Origin: Phycisphaerales bacterium
GTDB lineage: Bacteria; Planctomycetota; Phycisphaerae; Phycisphaerales; UBA1924
Direction: 5' to 3'
DNA: 64,000 nt
Assembly: GCA_029260495.1 (NCBI GenBank)
Contig: JAJDDD010000019.1
Location: 1 to 64,000, forward strand
Shown: one piece after another, positions 17,974-27,253 of the stretch
Position numbering within the stretch: the stretch's first letter is position 1
Layout: the number at the start of each line of letters is the position of its first letter
The notes under the pieces: model-generated
Told to the model about the DNA's origin: nothing
Database searches by the model: none
The model's input: the letters and a program-made list of their open reading frames with translations, nothing else
Made by a program: the position numbers and the translations under genes

Positions 17974-18004
17974 GGCCCTCGGCATGAGCCGGGGGCTTTT
18001 TTTG
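17974..18004 (+). terminator. Rho-independent terminator
   Basis: A GC-rich hairpin (GGCCCTCGG paired with CCGGGGGC across a short loop) is followed by a run of seven T. It lies about 45 bases after the phosphatase-like gene and should end that transcript. Confidence 0.85.
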
Positions 18005-18206
18005 TGGGCGCGGTCCAGCGGGAAAATGCGAGTGGTTGAACTTTTCACCGGCTTATTGAAGAAGCGGGCTCGACAAGATGAGCGAGCGGGCGTTGGGGGG
18101 CTTTTCTGGCGTGGCACGGGCTTCGCATGGCTTGCTTGCGTGGGGCGGCGGCGCCTCGGGTTCCGGGGCGTTTGCGAGAAAACCGATGCTGAAGGAGATG
18201 CGAGTT

Positions 18207-19748
18207 ATGAAAAGGGTGAGAAGAGCAATGAGAGTATTGATGTTGATTCTTGCGGTGGTGATTGCAGAGACGAGCGTGAGCGCAGGTGTGACGCCTGCAG
18301 ATTCGCCGCCGCGATGCGCGACGTACAGGCTTGATTCGACACAGAGCGCTATTGAGTTTGAGTTGTTCATTGGGACGAGTTCTTCGCCGCTGCACGGTCA
18401 TATCACGCTGGGTCTGCGTGATCGGAGCGTGCCTGTGCCTGCGATTGCAGGGTTGGTGGGTGTATCGGTCGGGGAGACGAAGCTGGTGGCTTCGAACTTT
18501 TCGCCGGACTCCAATGCGCTGGGCGAGCCGATCATTTTGACAGAAGATCCGAGCGCCTTTTCGGGTGGATCGTGGAACACGCTGACTGGGGCGGTTGTAA
18601 TTTCACTTTCGCTGTCGACGTTTGATGGCCCGCTGCCTGTGCCGATGCCGATCTTGCTGACTGGAACGCTGGACAACTCTGGGCACTTATCGCTTTCGGG
18701 TGAGAACGGGATGATTCCGGACGCGACGGTTCGGTTGACGATTGAAGCGGATGAGTTTCAATGTCGGCGCGAGACGTTTTTCTCGACGGAAGTGGGACTG
18801 ACCGCGACGAGTTCGACGCCGACGCCGTTTTACCCGGTGAGTGACGGCGATCTGCTGAGCAATAATCGCTGTCGGGTGTTGACGAATCAGCAACTGTTGG
18901 CTGCGTTTCACTTCAAGCCGGTGTTTCCGGATTTGGGTCTGGACGCGGTGACGATTGCGCAGCTGGGGCCTGTGCTTTTTTCGACGGAGGCGAGCTATGT
19001 GGATGTGACCAGCATTTCGCATGGGGATTTGTTGTCAAGTGATGGGGAGATTGTGCGCACGAACGCGGAGTTGATCGCTGCCTATTGGCCGATTCCGGTG
19101 GCAACGGATGTGGGGCTGGATGCGGTGCATTTTGGTCCATTCCCGACGGCGATTCAGAATGGCGGAATCTTCTTCAGCGTCGAGACAGATTTCTGGTCTG
19201 AGCAGCTCAAGACGATGATCGGCCACGGAGATATTTTGTCAGAGTCGGGAATTATTTTGATTCGCAATGCTGGTCTGGTGGCGCCGTTCTTCCCGTTGTG
19301 CGGACCGATTCCGTGTCAGTTCGACTTTGGACTTGATGCGCTGTACATCCATCCGGATGGAGAGATTTGGTTCTCGGTGGAGACGGGATTCCCGAGCGCG
19401 AACTTCGGGTTTATCTCGGATGGAGATATTCTTTCTAGTAACGGGAGCATTGTTTCGCGGAATCTGGATCTGTTGTTTGGGCCGGGCGCGTGCAATCCTG
19501 CGGAGGACTTGGGCAACTTTGGTTTGGATGCGCTGGATCGATCGGTGTGTGTGCGATGCCACCTGTCGTGCGGAGCGGACCTGGATGGCGATGGGTTTGT
19601 TGGGTCTTCGGATCTTGCTCAGGTCTTGGGAGCCTGGGGAATTATTTGCATTCTGCCATGTGCTGAAGATTTGAATGGCGACGGGATCGTGGGCTCAGCG
19701 GACAGTGCGTTTTTGCTGGGATCATGGGGGCCCTGCTTCCCTGATTGA
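18207..19748 (+). CDS. Secreted protein with four copies of a novel repeat and a dockerin-like tail
   Basis: A 513-residue exported protein. The start at 18207 has AAGGAG nine bases upstream and gives a signal peptide ending near SVSA. The first 190 residues are a beta-rich domain of unknown type. Four repeats of about 60 residues follow, each with F-S-x-E near its start, a G-D-x-L-S turn, a conserved N-x-x-L and G-L-D-A at its end. The tail has two EF-hand-like units (DLDGDGFVGSSD, DLNGDGIVGSAD) ending in LLGSWGPCFPD. No enzyme motif is seen. Confidence 0.75.
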   Translation: MKRVRRAMRVLMLILAVVIAETSVSAGVTPADSPPRCATYRLDSTQSAIEFELFIGTSSSPLHGHITLGLRDRSVPVPAIAGLVGVSVGETKLVASNFSPDSNALGEPIILTEDPSAFSGGSWNTLTGAVVISLSLSTFDGPLPVPMPILLTGTLDNSGHLSLSGENGMIPDATVRLTIEADEFQCRRETFFSTEVGLTATSSTPTPFYPVSDGDLLSNNRCRVLTNQQLLAAFHFKPVFPDLGLDAVTIAQLGPVLFSTEASYVDVTSISHGDLLSSDGEIVRTNAELIAAYWPIPVATDVGLDAVHFGPFPTAIQNGGIFFSVETDFWSEQLKTMIGHGDILSESGIILIRNAGLVAPFFPLCGPIPCQFDFGLDALYIHPDGEIWFSVETGFPSANFGFISDGDILSSNGSIVSRNLDLLFGPGACNPAEDLGNFGLDALDRSVCVRCHLSCGADLDGDGFVGSSDLAQVLGAWGIICILPCAEDLNGDGIVGSADSAFLLGSWGPCFPD

Positions 19749-19792
19749 TTAACGCTGATTGATCGCATTGTTTGAAGAGTCGATCTGAAAAC

Positions 19793-19828
19793 GGCGCGGG
19801 CGCGTGATGATGCGCTCGTGCCTTTTTT
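19793..19828 (+). terminator. Rho-independent terminator
   Basis: GGCGCGGGCGC (19793-19803) pairs with GCGCTCGTGCC (19812-19822), using G-U pairs, and is followed by six T. It lies 45 bases after the repeat-protein gene. Confidence 0.8.
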
Positions 19829-20109
19829 GTGGGGAAGAACGCGGGCTGCGCGTCCTGATCGCTGCTTCTGCTCCGACGGGGTGTGATTCAGTGAAAGAGG
19901 CAATCTCTCGGGGAATGCCCCGGGGTTTCCGACGGTGTGAGCAGGAAGTCTGTTGCTGTACAGTGTATTTCTGAGAAGGCGACTGGTGGCTGTCGCGGAG
20001 CCTGTCACGCTGGGCGCCGGCGGGTTTTGGCTATTTTGTGACACAGTGCTTATTTTACAGTGTAGATATAACGCTGAAGTTGTTTTGACAATGTGGGGAG
20101 TTTTGTGTC
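19829..20109 (+). promoter_or_regulatory. AT-rich upstream region with repeated ACAGTGTA
   Basis: No gene is visible between the terminator and the next start. The octamer ACAGTGTA occurs at 19960-19967 and 20057-20064, with a partial copy ACAGTG at 20043-20048. The last 70 bases are clearly more AT-rich (a TATAAC lies near 20068) and should contain the promoter of the 652-residue secreted protein. The repeats could be an operator; no known regulator site is recognised. Confidence 0.35.
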
Positions 20110-22068
20110 ATGGCGATTGTTTGTTGTCGATTTTCACGACAGGAGCAGCGGGTTGAGCAGATCGCGCGACTGGTCGTCGTCTGTCTCGTCGTCGCAGTTG
20201 TGTGCGGTGGAGATGCGCTCGCTCGGACGGTCGCTGTGCGGGATCGGAGTGAAATTCGCCTGCTCAGCGCGGCAGATGGACAAGTTGTTCTAGCGCAGAG
20301 CACTCATGATGCGCACAGAGCGCATCGAGCGTCGGGAGGCGCGACGGCCCAGGTTGCCCTGGAGCCGGCGAGGAATGGATTGGATATCGAGTTGACGTTT
20401 GCGAACGAAGCGGGAGAAGGAGGAGACCTGGGACGAGCGGTCATTGGGCCGATCTACCTGGGGAGTGAGCTGCGCGTGCGCGACTATCAGTTGGATGGTC
20501 GATTGCGCGACGTTGAAGATGTGCGCGCGGATGTGGGGCATGGGTGGCCATACCCAGCGAAGCTGTATTCGCCGGTCATGACAGTTGAATCTGATGATGT
20601 GGCTGTGTCGGTGAGCCTGTTGTATCCGGTGTTGGAATACAAGCATGATGTTAAGTTTGTGCTTCGAGAGATGGAGGCGGGAGTCGGAGTGTGGTTCATC
20701 GATGTGTATTTAAGTCCACGGTCGTCGGATGCGCGTATGGCGTATGTGAGTGAGTTGGCGGAGGGCGAGACGAGAACATATCGGATGGCGGTGCGGGCGA
20801 CGAGCGATCGTGAGCGATGGATGGAGACGTTGACGCCATATCGGGAATATTTTCGAGGGCTGTATGGCGGTGTGAGCTATGAGCGAGATCCGCGACCGGT
20901 GCTGGGAATGTTGCTGACGCAGGAGGATCGGCTGAGCGATGAAAATCCGTACGGATTTTCGAATCAGGCGTTGCGTCCGGATGTGCATGGGTGGGGCGGC
21001 TGGGCGGACAAAATTGTGCAACTGGGTGAATCATGGGAGCGTGTACTTGTGTTCACGCCGACGGGAATCTTTCGTCATCAACGCCAGCTCAATTTTCCGT
21101 TTCTTTTTACGAGTCACTGGTTGGATGGCGACAAATATGGGCACGCGATGGGGGATGGGGTGAAAGAGCTTTCGCGCGTGCCGGGCGCGGAGTTGACGCT
21201 GGGGATGTGGTGGGGGCGATGTTTACAGGTGATGGATGGATGGGACGTTTCAACAAATGGACAGGCGCCGGCGGGCGGCGGGAATGATGAGCGGAAGATG
21301 GGCAACGCTGTCGACGCCATTGATCCGAATGCGCCGGACACAGGCCACGGGTCGTATGGGTGGGAGAGGCTGAGCCTTGAGAGCGCCGAGCACATTGGGG
21401 CGGCGTTTCAAGAGGTTGATCTCGCGGTGGAAGCTGGAGCAACGCTGATTGGTCTGGATGCGATGGTGCATTCCTACATGCCGGTCTGGGATCAGTATTG
21501 GTGGGTGCATGTGATGAAGACTCGGCATGCAGGTGTGAAGTTTTGCACGGAGGGTCGGCGCACTGACATCATGCATACGCTCGCACCGATGTTTTTCATG
21601 GCATATGAAGCGGATGGAGCGGGGATGTTGAGTGAAGTGTTTCATCGCGTGCAGGAGCCGCATTATTTGGCGGATTTTTTGCTGCCTGGACACGAAACGT
21701 GGGCAGGTTTGGTTTTTTCTCGGTACGAGTTGTGGGCGGGGCGCGAGCTTGCGGGTGGTGAGTTTGAGCGTGAGATGAGTCGAGTTTCGGATCTTGGATA
21801 TGTCCCGACGCCACTGACATCGGTGGAGCGGGAGCGGCCTTTAAATGCGGTTGCGAGTTGGCATTTTTCGGTGCCTGATGATCTTGCGCTCGCGCCGGAT
21901 CCATGCCCGGGGGATGTCAACGGGGATGGCCGGGTGAATGGTCAGGACTTGGCGACGTTGTTGGCGAGTTGGCGCACGAGCGATCCGGCGCGGGATTTGA
22001 CGCGAGATGGGGTTGTGGACGCGCATGATCTTGGCAGTTTGCTGGCTTCGTGGTCGGGGTGTTCATAA
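20110..22068 (+). CDS. Large secreted protein of unknown family, enzyme-like, with dockerin-like tail
   Basis: A 652-residue protein with a long N-terminal export signal (hydrophobic RLVVVCLVVAVVCGG at about 20-34). Residues 40-240 look beta-rich; residues about 250-590 alternate beta and alpha and are rich in Trp, Tyr, His and Asp (GWGGWADK, SHWLDGDKYGH, DQYWWVHV), as in TIM-barrel glycosidases. I cannot assign it to a known family. The tail carries two EF-hand-like units (DVNGDGRVNGQD, DLTRDGVVDAHD) ending in LLASWSGCS. GGGGAG lies nine bases before the ATG. Carbohydrate processing outside the cell is a guess. Confidence 0.65.
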   Translation: MAIVCCRFSRQEQRVEQIARLVVVCLVVAVVCGGDALARTVAVRDRSEIRLLSAADGQVVLAQSTHDAHRAHRASGGATAQVALEPARNGLDIELTFANEAGEGGDLGRAVIGPIYLGSELRVRDYQLDGRLRDVEDVRADVGHGWPYPAKLYSPVMTVESDDVAVSVSLLYPVLEYKHDVKFVLREMEAGVGVWFIDVYLSPRSSDARMAYVSELAEGETRTYRMAVRATSDRERWMETLTPYREYFRGLYGGVSYERDPRPVLGMLLTQEDRLSDENPYGFSNQALRPDVHGWGGWADKIVQLGESWERVLVFTPTGIFRHQRQLNFPFLFTSHWLDGDKYGHAMGDGVKELSRVPGAELTLGMWWGRCLQVMDGWDVSTNGQAPAGGGNDERKMGNAVDAIDPNAPDTGHGSYGWERLSLESAEHIGAAFQEVDLAVEAGATLIGLDAMVHSYMPVWDQYWWVHVMKTRHAGVKFCTEGRRTDIMHTLAPMFFMAYEADGAGMLSEVFHRVQEPHYLADFLLPGHETWAGLVFSRYELWAGRELAGGEFEREMSRVSDLGYVPTPLTSVERERPLNAVASWHFSVPDDLALAPDPCPGDVNGDGRVNGQDLATLLASWRTSDPARDLTRDGVVDAHDLGSLLASWSGCS

Positions 22069-22212
22069 CGGTGATTGCGTCTGTGGCGCTTCGGCGCTGG
22101 TGTGGATGGGCTGCTGGCGACGTGCGCACAGTGCGTGGCGAGCTTCGGGGGAAACCTCAAAAAACTGAAAATTAGTTTCTCTTGCGTGGATCAACGTTTG
22201 CGCGCGGATAGT

Positions 22213-22310
22213 GCAGCGCATGGGCTGACGCTGCGCGCATGGATGGGGGCGGGGGCCCAAAGGGTGAGGGCTTGCGCTGGTTGTCAGCGGGGAGCGAGTG
22301 AACCCTTTTT
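22213..22310 (+). terminator. Tandem hairpins before the phage-like cassette (terminator or attenuator)
   Basis: GCAGCG (22213-22218) pairs with CGCTGC (22229-22234). Then AAAGGGT (22259-22265) pairs with ACCCTTT (22302-22308), enclosing a small CGCTG/CAGCG stem and running into two more T. The second structure ends 15 bases before the portal start. It may terminate upstream transcription or regulate the cassette. The rest of 22069-22212 shows nothing recognisable. Confidence 0.4.
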
Positions 22311-22325
22311 CAATGTGAGGGCGCC

Positions 22326-23831
22326 ATGGGATTCAAGCTTGAGGCATTTGGAAGCATTGGGCTTGATGAGGCGCTGCTGCGAGCGTTGATTGAAAGACAT
22401 GAACGAGAGTCGGCGGCAGCGTTTGACTTGTTCTGGTCGTACTACCGAAATGAGATGACGGCGCACCGGTCAGTTTCTGCGGGGGGAGTGGTGACCGCGA
22501 GGAGACTTGCGCAGGAGGCGGGGTTGCCAGCTCGCCTTCGTGGCAGGAAGAATGCGCAGGGGGATGATCGAGCAAGCGCAGCGCGGGAGCGTGTGATTGA
22601 GAATGACATCGCGTGGCGGATACACGCGATGGTTGACTTCATGTTTGGGCGTCCGGTGCGCATTCGGAGCATGGCTGAGCGTGACGATCGGCGGGAAGAG
22701 ATTGAGCGCGTGCTTGACGCGGTGTTTGAGGCGTCCGGCGGGATTTCGCTGCTGCAGGACATGGGGCTGCTTGGGAATGTGCATGGGCATGTGGATTTGT
22801 TGGTGCGGGCGGATGGGTTGTTTGCGAAGGCGGCCCGGGGGCGCGGTGAATCGAGCGCGGGGCGAGCGGCGGAGTTGGCGCCTTTGGTTCGGGTGGAGTT
22901 GATCGAGGCGCCTCGCGCGATTCCGTTGTTGTCGGCGGGAGATTTTCGCCAGATCGAGGCAATGGTGGTGCGCTTTGTGCGTGAATCACGGAGCGCCCGG
23001 GCGGAAGGCTCCCTGGACTTGAGCGGACGCCATTGGACGCACAGCCGCGATGTTGAGGAAGTGATTGAAATTCACTCAGCGGCGCACCGCCAACTTTATG
23101 TGAATGAGGAGCTGGTTGGAGAGATTGCGAATCCGCTGGACGAGCTGCCGATTGCGCATGTGCAGAACATTCATCAGCCGTTTCGTTATGAGGGTCTGAG
23201 CGAGGTTGAGCCGCTGATCCCATTGCAGAATGAGTTGAATACGCGGCTGAGTGATCGTGCGAATCGCGTGACGTTGCAGTCATTCAAAATGTACTTGGCG
23301 AAGGGTCTTGAAGGCGTTGGGGTCGCGGGCGGGGCTGCGGCAGTGATTGGGCCGGGGCAGGTGTGGTGTACGGACAATGCGGATGCGAGCATTGAAGCGT
23401 TTGGTGGGGATGGGGCGTCGCCGAGCGAAGAGTCGCACATTGAAGAGATTCGGCAGGCGATGGACAAGGCGTCGGCGGTGACGCCTCTGGCGGCGGGTGT
23501 TTTGCCGGCGCGGATTGGTCAGCTTTCGAGCGCGAATGCGCTGCGCATCACGCTGATGGGGTTGCTGTCGAAGACATCGCGGAAGCAGATTTCGTATGGG
23601 CGCGGGCTTGCGGAAGTTTCGCGGCTGATTCTGAAGGCGATGGACGGCGCGGGTGTATTTCGGACGAGTCCGGAGGAACGGCGCGTGCGCGTTGAATGGC
23701 CTGATCCGTTGCCGCAGATGGAGCAGGAGCGCCTTGATGCAGCGGTGACGAAGCGAGAGTTGGGCGTGCCGGGCGAGCGCGTATTGGATGATCTGGGACT
23801 GGCGCCGACGGCGGATGTGGGGGTGTCCTGA
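22326..23831 (+). CDS. Phage portal-like protein
   Basis: A 501-residue protein resembling SPP1 gp6-type portals: an N-terminal helical region, a mixed wing domain (DIAWRIHAMVDFMFGRPVRI near 100, LVRVELIEAPRAIPL near 200), a stem region with LIPLQNELNTRLSDRANR near 300, and a crown-like C-terminus with ITLMGLLSKTSRKQ. Portals form the dodecameric DNA entry ring of a capsid. It is followed by a capsid gene, which supports the call. No terminase precedes it; the upstream gene is a secreted host protein. Codon use matches the flanking chromosome. Confidence 0.75.
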   Translation: MGFKLEAFGSIGLDEALLRALIERHERESAAAFDLFWSYYRNEMTAHRSVSAGGVVTARRLAQEAGLPARLRGRKNAQGDDRASAARERVIENDIAWRIHAMVDFMFGRPVRIRSMAERDDRREEIERVLDAVFEASGGISLLQDMGLLGNVHGHVDLLVRADGLFAKAARGRGESSAGRAAELAPLVRVELIEAPRAIPLLSAGDFRQIEAMVVRFVRESRSARAEGSLDLSGRHWTHSRDVEEVIEIHSAAHRQLYVNEELVGEIANPLDELPIAHVQNIHQPFRYEGLSEVEPLIPLQNELNTRLSDRANRVTLQSFKMYLAKGLEGVGVAGGAAAVIGPGQVWCTDNADASIEAFGGDGASPSEESHIEEIRQAMDKASAVTPLAAGVLPARIGQLSSANALRITLMGLLSKTSRKQISYGRGLAEVSRLILKAMDGAGVFRTSPEERRVRVEWPDPLPQMEQERLDAAVTKRELGVPGERVLDDLGLAPTADVGVS

Positions 23832-23926
23832 GAAAGGGGTTGAGCAACAGGGGGAGGAAGCATTGGGACGGACAAGAGCTCGATTAGACAGTGCGCGGGT
23901 GAGGCAAGAGAAAGGATGTGGATGCG

Positions 23927-24415
23927 ATGACAGTGAAAGGTGAGATGGGATCGAAGCTGAAAAGCAAAGAGTTTCATAGTGGCGGACCTGTCGCGGCGGC
24001 GGTGCGCGAGCAGGGTGATGATTCGCGCGAGCGACTGCTTGACGCAAAGGTTTGCGAGCTGGAGGAGGCGCTTTCCGCATCACAGACCGCGATCACAAAG
24101 GCTGAGCAGGCGCGAGAGATTGATGTGGCGCTGCTTCGGGCTGGGGTGGTTGATCTTGAGACAGCGAGGTTGGTGATTGAACAGGAGCTGCGTTCGAGCG
24201 CGGAGGGAGGCATCGGGCAGGCGATTGAGCGTGTGCGCGAGCGGAAGCGGTTTTTGTTTATGCCAGCGGCGACGGGGCTGTCGAGTGTGGCTACTGCGAT
24301 GAGCCCGGCGCTGCGCCCCAGTGACTCGACGCTGGTTGAAGCGGCGAAGCGCGCATCGCAGGCGGGAGACAGGGGCAGCTTGCTTGATTACCTGCGCTTG
24401 AAGCGGAAGGGGTGA
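23927..24415 (+). CDS. Hypothetical protein in scaffold position
   Basis: A 162-residue, charged, mainly helical protein with a coiled-coil-like stretch at about 30-110 (LLDAKVCELEEALSASQTAI ... ). It lies between portal and capsid, where tailed phages encode the scaffold or head-maturation protease. No Ser/His/Asp protease signature is seen, so scaffold is the better guess. The ATG at 23927 has AAAGGA ten bases upstream; a GTG at 23918 is less well placed. Confidence 0.55.
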   Translation: MTVKGEMGSKLKSKEFHSGGPVAAAVREQGDDSRERLLDAKVCELEEALSASQTAITKAEQAREIDVALLRAGVVDLETARLVIEQELRSSAEGGIGQAIERVRERKRFLFMPAATGLSSVATAMSPALRPSDSTLVEAAKRASQAGDRGSLLDYLRLKRKG

Positions 24416-24487
24416 GGCGCGGGCGAGGGTGAGAGCGGCGTTAATGAACAAAGAGACAAACCTGAGAACGAATGAGGAACAGAACAG

Positions 24488-25663
24488 ATGACATTTACAG
24501 GCAAGGCGACCTATTCAGCGGGAGCGGGGCTTCCGGAGATTGCAGAGGATGTGAGCGACATCATTGGGATCGTAAGCCCTTTTGAGACGCCGCTTCTTGC
24601 GCATCTTGGCGATCCAAGACGGGCGGCGATGGGAACGGTGCATGAGTGGGTTGAAGACTCCCTGCTGTCGAACACAGATGCGATCAATCAGACGGTGTTT
24701 ACGCCGGACGAGACGAGCGAGACCAGTGTGACGGTTGATAACGGCTCGGTGTTTCAGGTGGGCGATCAGATTCGTGTGGATGGCTCGAAGGAGGTGATGT
24801 TCGTCACGGCGATTGCTTTGGACACGCTGACTGTTGTGCGTGGGTATGGCGCGACGACGCCGGAGATGCTTGCAGACAATCAAGCGCTGACGGTAATTGG
24901 AAATGCGGCGCTGGAGGGGTCTGACAAGCCTGAGACGAAGTTTACGAATCGTGTGCGCAAACAGAACTACACGCAGATTTTCACTGCGGGCGTGGAGGTG
25001 AGCGGATCGCAGCTTGCGGCGCAGTCAATTGGGATTGACGACGAGTTGGACTTTCAGATGCAGGAGCGGCTGCGTGAGTTGCTTCGCGATTTGGAAAACT
25101 CGGTGATTAACGGCGTGGCGCCGACTGCGAACCAGCAGGGAAGTGATACGGTTCGGCGAACGATGGCGGGGATGATGGGATTGATTCAATCAAATCAGTT
25201 TGTGCCGAATTTTGGCCCGATGCCGCCGGGCGCGGGGTTTGATGAGAATTTGCTGAATGAGCCGCTGTTGAACGCTGCAATCCGTGAGATCTGGAACAAC
25301 TCAAGCGGAGTCGTGGACACGATCGTTGTGAATGGCGGGCAGAAGCGGCAGATCAACGGCTTCATTGGCGATACGCGGGCGTATTCACCGAGCGACACGA
25401 ACTTCGTGGACCAGGTGTCAACGTACGCGAGCGATTTTGGTGTGGCGCGGGTTGTCTTGAGTCGTTGGGTTCCGGAAGACGCGGTGCTGCTGCTTGATTC
25501 TTCGCGTGTGGATGTGCTGCCGCTCGCGGGACGGAGCTTCCACTTCAAGCGTTTGTCGTCGACGGGCGACAGCGAGGTCGGGCAGGTGATTGGTGAGTAC
25601 ACGCTGGAGTTTCGCAACGAGCAGGCGCACGGGGCGCTGACCGGACTGGCGATGCCTGCGTGA
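24488..25663 (+). CDS. Major capsid protein, SU10/DUF5309-like
   Basis: A 391-residue protein that resembles the DUF5309 capsid family (HK97-fold, phage SU10 type). Signs are the N-terminal ISPFETPLLAHLG-type segment, HEWVEDSL near residue 55, a small beta insertion (residues 75-125), VRKQNYTQIFTAGVEVSGSQ near 160, and the closing VGQVIGEYTLEFRNEQAHG, typical of the end of these capsids. GAGG lies ten bases before the ATG. The reading frame is intact over full length, so the protein is probably still made. Confidence 0.82.
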   Translation: MTFTGKATYSAGAGLPEIAEDVSDIIGIVSPFETPLLAHLGDPRRAAMGTVHEWVEDSLLSNTDAINQTVFTPDETSETSVTVDNGSVFQVGDQIRVDGSKEVMFVTAIALDTLTVVRGYGATTPEMLADNQALTVIGNAALEGSDKPETKFTNRVRKQNYTQIFTAGVEVSGSQLAAQSIGIDDELDFQMQERLRELLRDLENSVINGVAPTANQQGSDTVRRTMAGMMGLIQSNQFVPNFGPMPPGAGFDENLLNEPLLNAAIREIWNNSSGVVDTIVVNGGQKRQINGFIGDTRAYSPSDTNFVDQVSTYASDFGVARVVLSRWVPEDAVLLLDSSRVDVLPLAGRSFHFKRLSSTGDSEVGQVIGEYTLEFRNEQAHGALTGLAMPA

Positions 25664-25791
25664 TATTTCTTTGGGGAGGTTTGGGGTTGGGCGACACGAA
25701 CCATCTTCTCCCGTGCACTCGTCGGCGGCGCAGCGTGCGTCGTCGACGGGTTTTGGTCGGACGCGAGTTGTTGAGTTGAGAGGAGCATTGG

Positions 25792-26430
25792 ATGTCATTT
25801 GCGAAAGATCGAGACCTGCTGGTGTATGAGCCGTTGCTGTTTCGTGATGTGGCGTGGAGCGGGCAGCGCTTGCACGAGAGCGGCGGCGTGACGGTGGCGG
25901 GGACATCGCTGCTGGTGGTGGGGGCAGACTTTGTAAGCGCCGGGATTGATGCGGGACATGTTGCGGTTGTCGATGGGTTGGCGCTGGAGATTGTGAGCCG
26001 GCAGACGACGACGCAGCTGGAAGTTTCATTGTTGCGCGCGAAGCGTGATGGCGCGAATCTGCCTCCGCCGGCGGTGACGAACGGGACGATGACGGTGTGT
26101 TCGTTCGGGCCGCAGCTTGAGATGGCGCATGAGCAGTTGTTGCGCTGCGCTGGGATAGAGCTGTCGGATGCAGGCGCGACGCCTGGCGAGATGGACATTA
26201 CGAATAGCGCTGATTTGATAGGGGTTGAGGCGCTGGGGGCGCTGCACTTGATTTTCGCTGCTGCGAGCGCGATGGCGGGGCCGAACTCGTTGCTTTGGAC
26301 GAAGGCGAAGATGTATCGAAAGCGATTTGCAGCCCATCGGGATCGGGCGATGGTGGAAGTTGATCTGAATGGCGACGGGTCGCCGGACGCGATCCGGCGA
26401 TTCAACACGCTGCAGTTTGTGAGGGGGTGA
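25792..26430 (+). CDS. Hypothetical phage-cassette protein (neck or connector position)
   Basis: A 212-residue protein with no recognised domain. The middle is beta-rich (VTVAGTSLLVVGADF ... ); residues about 110-180 are helical (QLEMAHEQLLRCAGIEL, LGALHLIFAAASAMAG). The C-terminus holds DLNGDGSPD, a calcium-loop-like motif. Position directly after the capsid gene fits a head-completion or adaptor protein, but this is inferred only from order. GGAG precedes the ATG. The 128-base gap before it holds no gene. Confidence 0.55.
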   Translation: MSFAKDRDLLVYEPLLFRDVAWSGQRLHESGGVTVAGTSLLVVGADFVSAGIDAGHVAVVDGLALEIVSRQTTTQLEVSLLRAKRDGANLPPPAVTNGTMTVCSFGPQLEMAHEQLLRCAGIELSDAGATPGEMDITNSADLIGVEALGALHLIFAAASAMAGPNSLLWTKAKMYRKRFAAHRDRAMVEVDLNGDGSPDAIRRFNTLQFVRG

Positions 26431-26433
26431 AGC

Positions 26434-26859
26434 ATGCTGTGGCTCGATCCGGAAGAGGTGACTCTAACGACGCCTGGCGGTGTGATTGCGCTGGCTGGTG
26501 TAACGGCGGTCGCGGTGGATCGGCGGACGACGCGATCGGCGATTGAGTGGTCTGATGATGGGCCGCACGTTGTGTTTGCGGATGCAGCGGAGCAGCGAAC
26601 GACGATTCGAGTTGTTCGGCGCATTGATGTAGGGGAAACGGGGATCGCTTCTCAGGTGGCGCCTGGATTGGCTGCGACTTTGAGTGTGCGCGTGGCGCCG
26701 GCGCGGTCGGATGTTGGGGGAAGGAGCGTGACGAGTGAGGTGGTGGTGCTGAGCGCAGAGCATGATCTGAGCGCGAAGAGCGGGATTGAGCAGACGATTG
26801 TCATGGTGGCGGTGAGTTCGGATGGCGGAATGGATCCGATTACGGAAGTGGAGTTGTAG
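26434..26859 (+). CDS. Hypothetical phage-cassette protein
   Basis: A 141-residue, strongly beta-predicted protein that starts three bases after the previous stop. It contains VVFADAAEQRTTIRVVRRI near residue 48, a pattern of alternating hydrophobic strands like tail-tube or stopper proteins. No family is assigned. The tight spacing on both sides shows that it belongs to the cassette operon. Confidence 0.5.
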   Translation: MLWLDPEEVTLTTPGGVIALAGVTAVAVDRRTTRSAIEWSDDGPHVVFADAAEQRTTIRVVRRIDVGETGIASQVAPGLAATLSVRVAPARSDVGGRSVTSEVVVLSAEHDLSAKSGIEQTIVMVAVSSDGGMDPITEVEL

Positions 26860-26860
26860 C

Positions 26861-27244
26861 ATGGCGAGCACGTTTGCAGGGTTAGCGCTCTATAACTCCG
26901 GGCCGCACCGGTTTGTGATTCGTTCGGTGGGGCGGTTGTTTCTGCCTGCGTTTGTGATTGATGAGCTGCAAACGGACACCGCGGTGTTTGGGCCGCGCGA
27001 GCTGGCGATTATTCAGACGGGTCGACTTGTCGCGACGACGGATGCAGCGTTGTGGTCACAGGTGGATTTGATCCGGCAGCACGCGGAGGCGGCGCTCACT
27101 GGCGATCTTGTGGAGGGATCGGGGCGCACATGGATGGATATGACATTGTTGCGTTTTCAGCCTGATGATCGGGTTGATCGCGGGCGGGACGTCAGCCTGG
27201 GATATCGAGCGGATTACATTGAGCTTAATAATCCGCCGTCGTAA
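26861..27244 (+). CDS. Hypothetical phage-cassette protein
   Basis: A 127-residue protein whose ATG lies two bases after the previous stop codon begins its spacer, so the two genes are translationally linked. The sequence is mixed alpha/beta, with LYNSGPHRFVIRS at the start and a C-terminal YRADYIELNN. No domain is recognised. A minor structural or adaptor role is possible from its place in the cassette. Confidence 0.5.
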   Translation: MASTFAGLALYNSGPHRFVIRSVGRLFLPAFVIDELQTDTAVFGPRELAIIQTGRLVATTDAALWSQVDLIRQHAEAALTGDLVEGSGRTWMDMTLLRFQPDDRVDRGRDVSLGYRADYIELNNPPS

Positions 27245-27253
27245 TGGTTTGTC

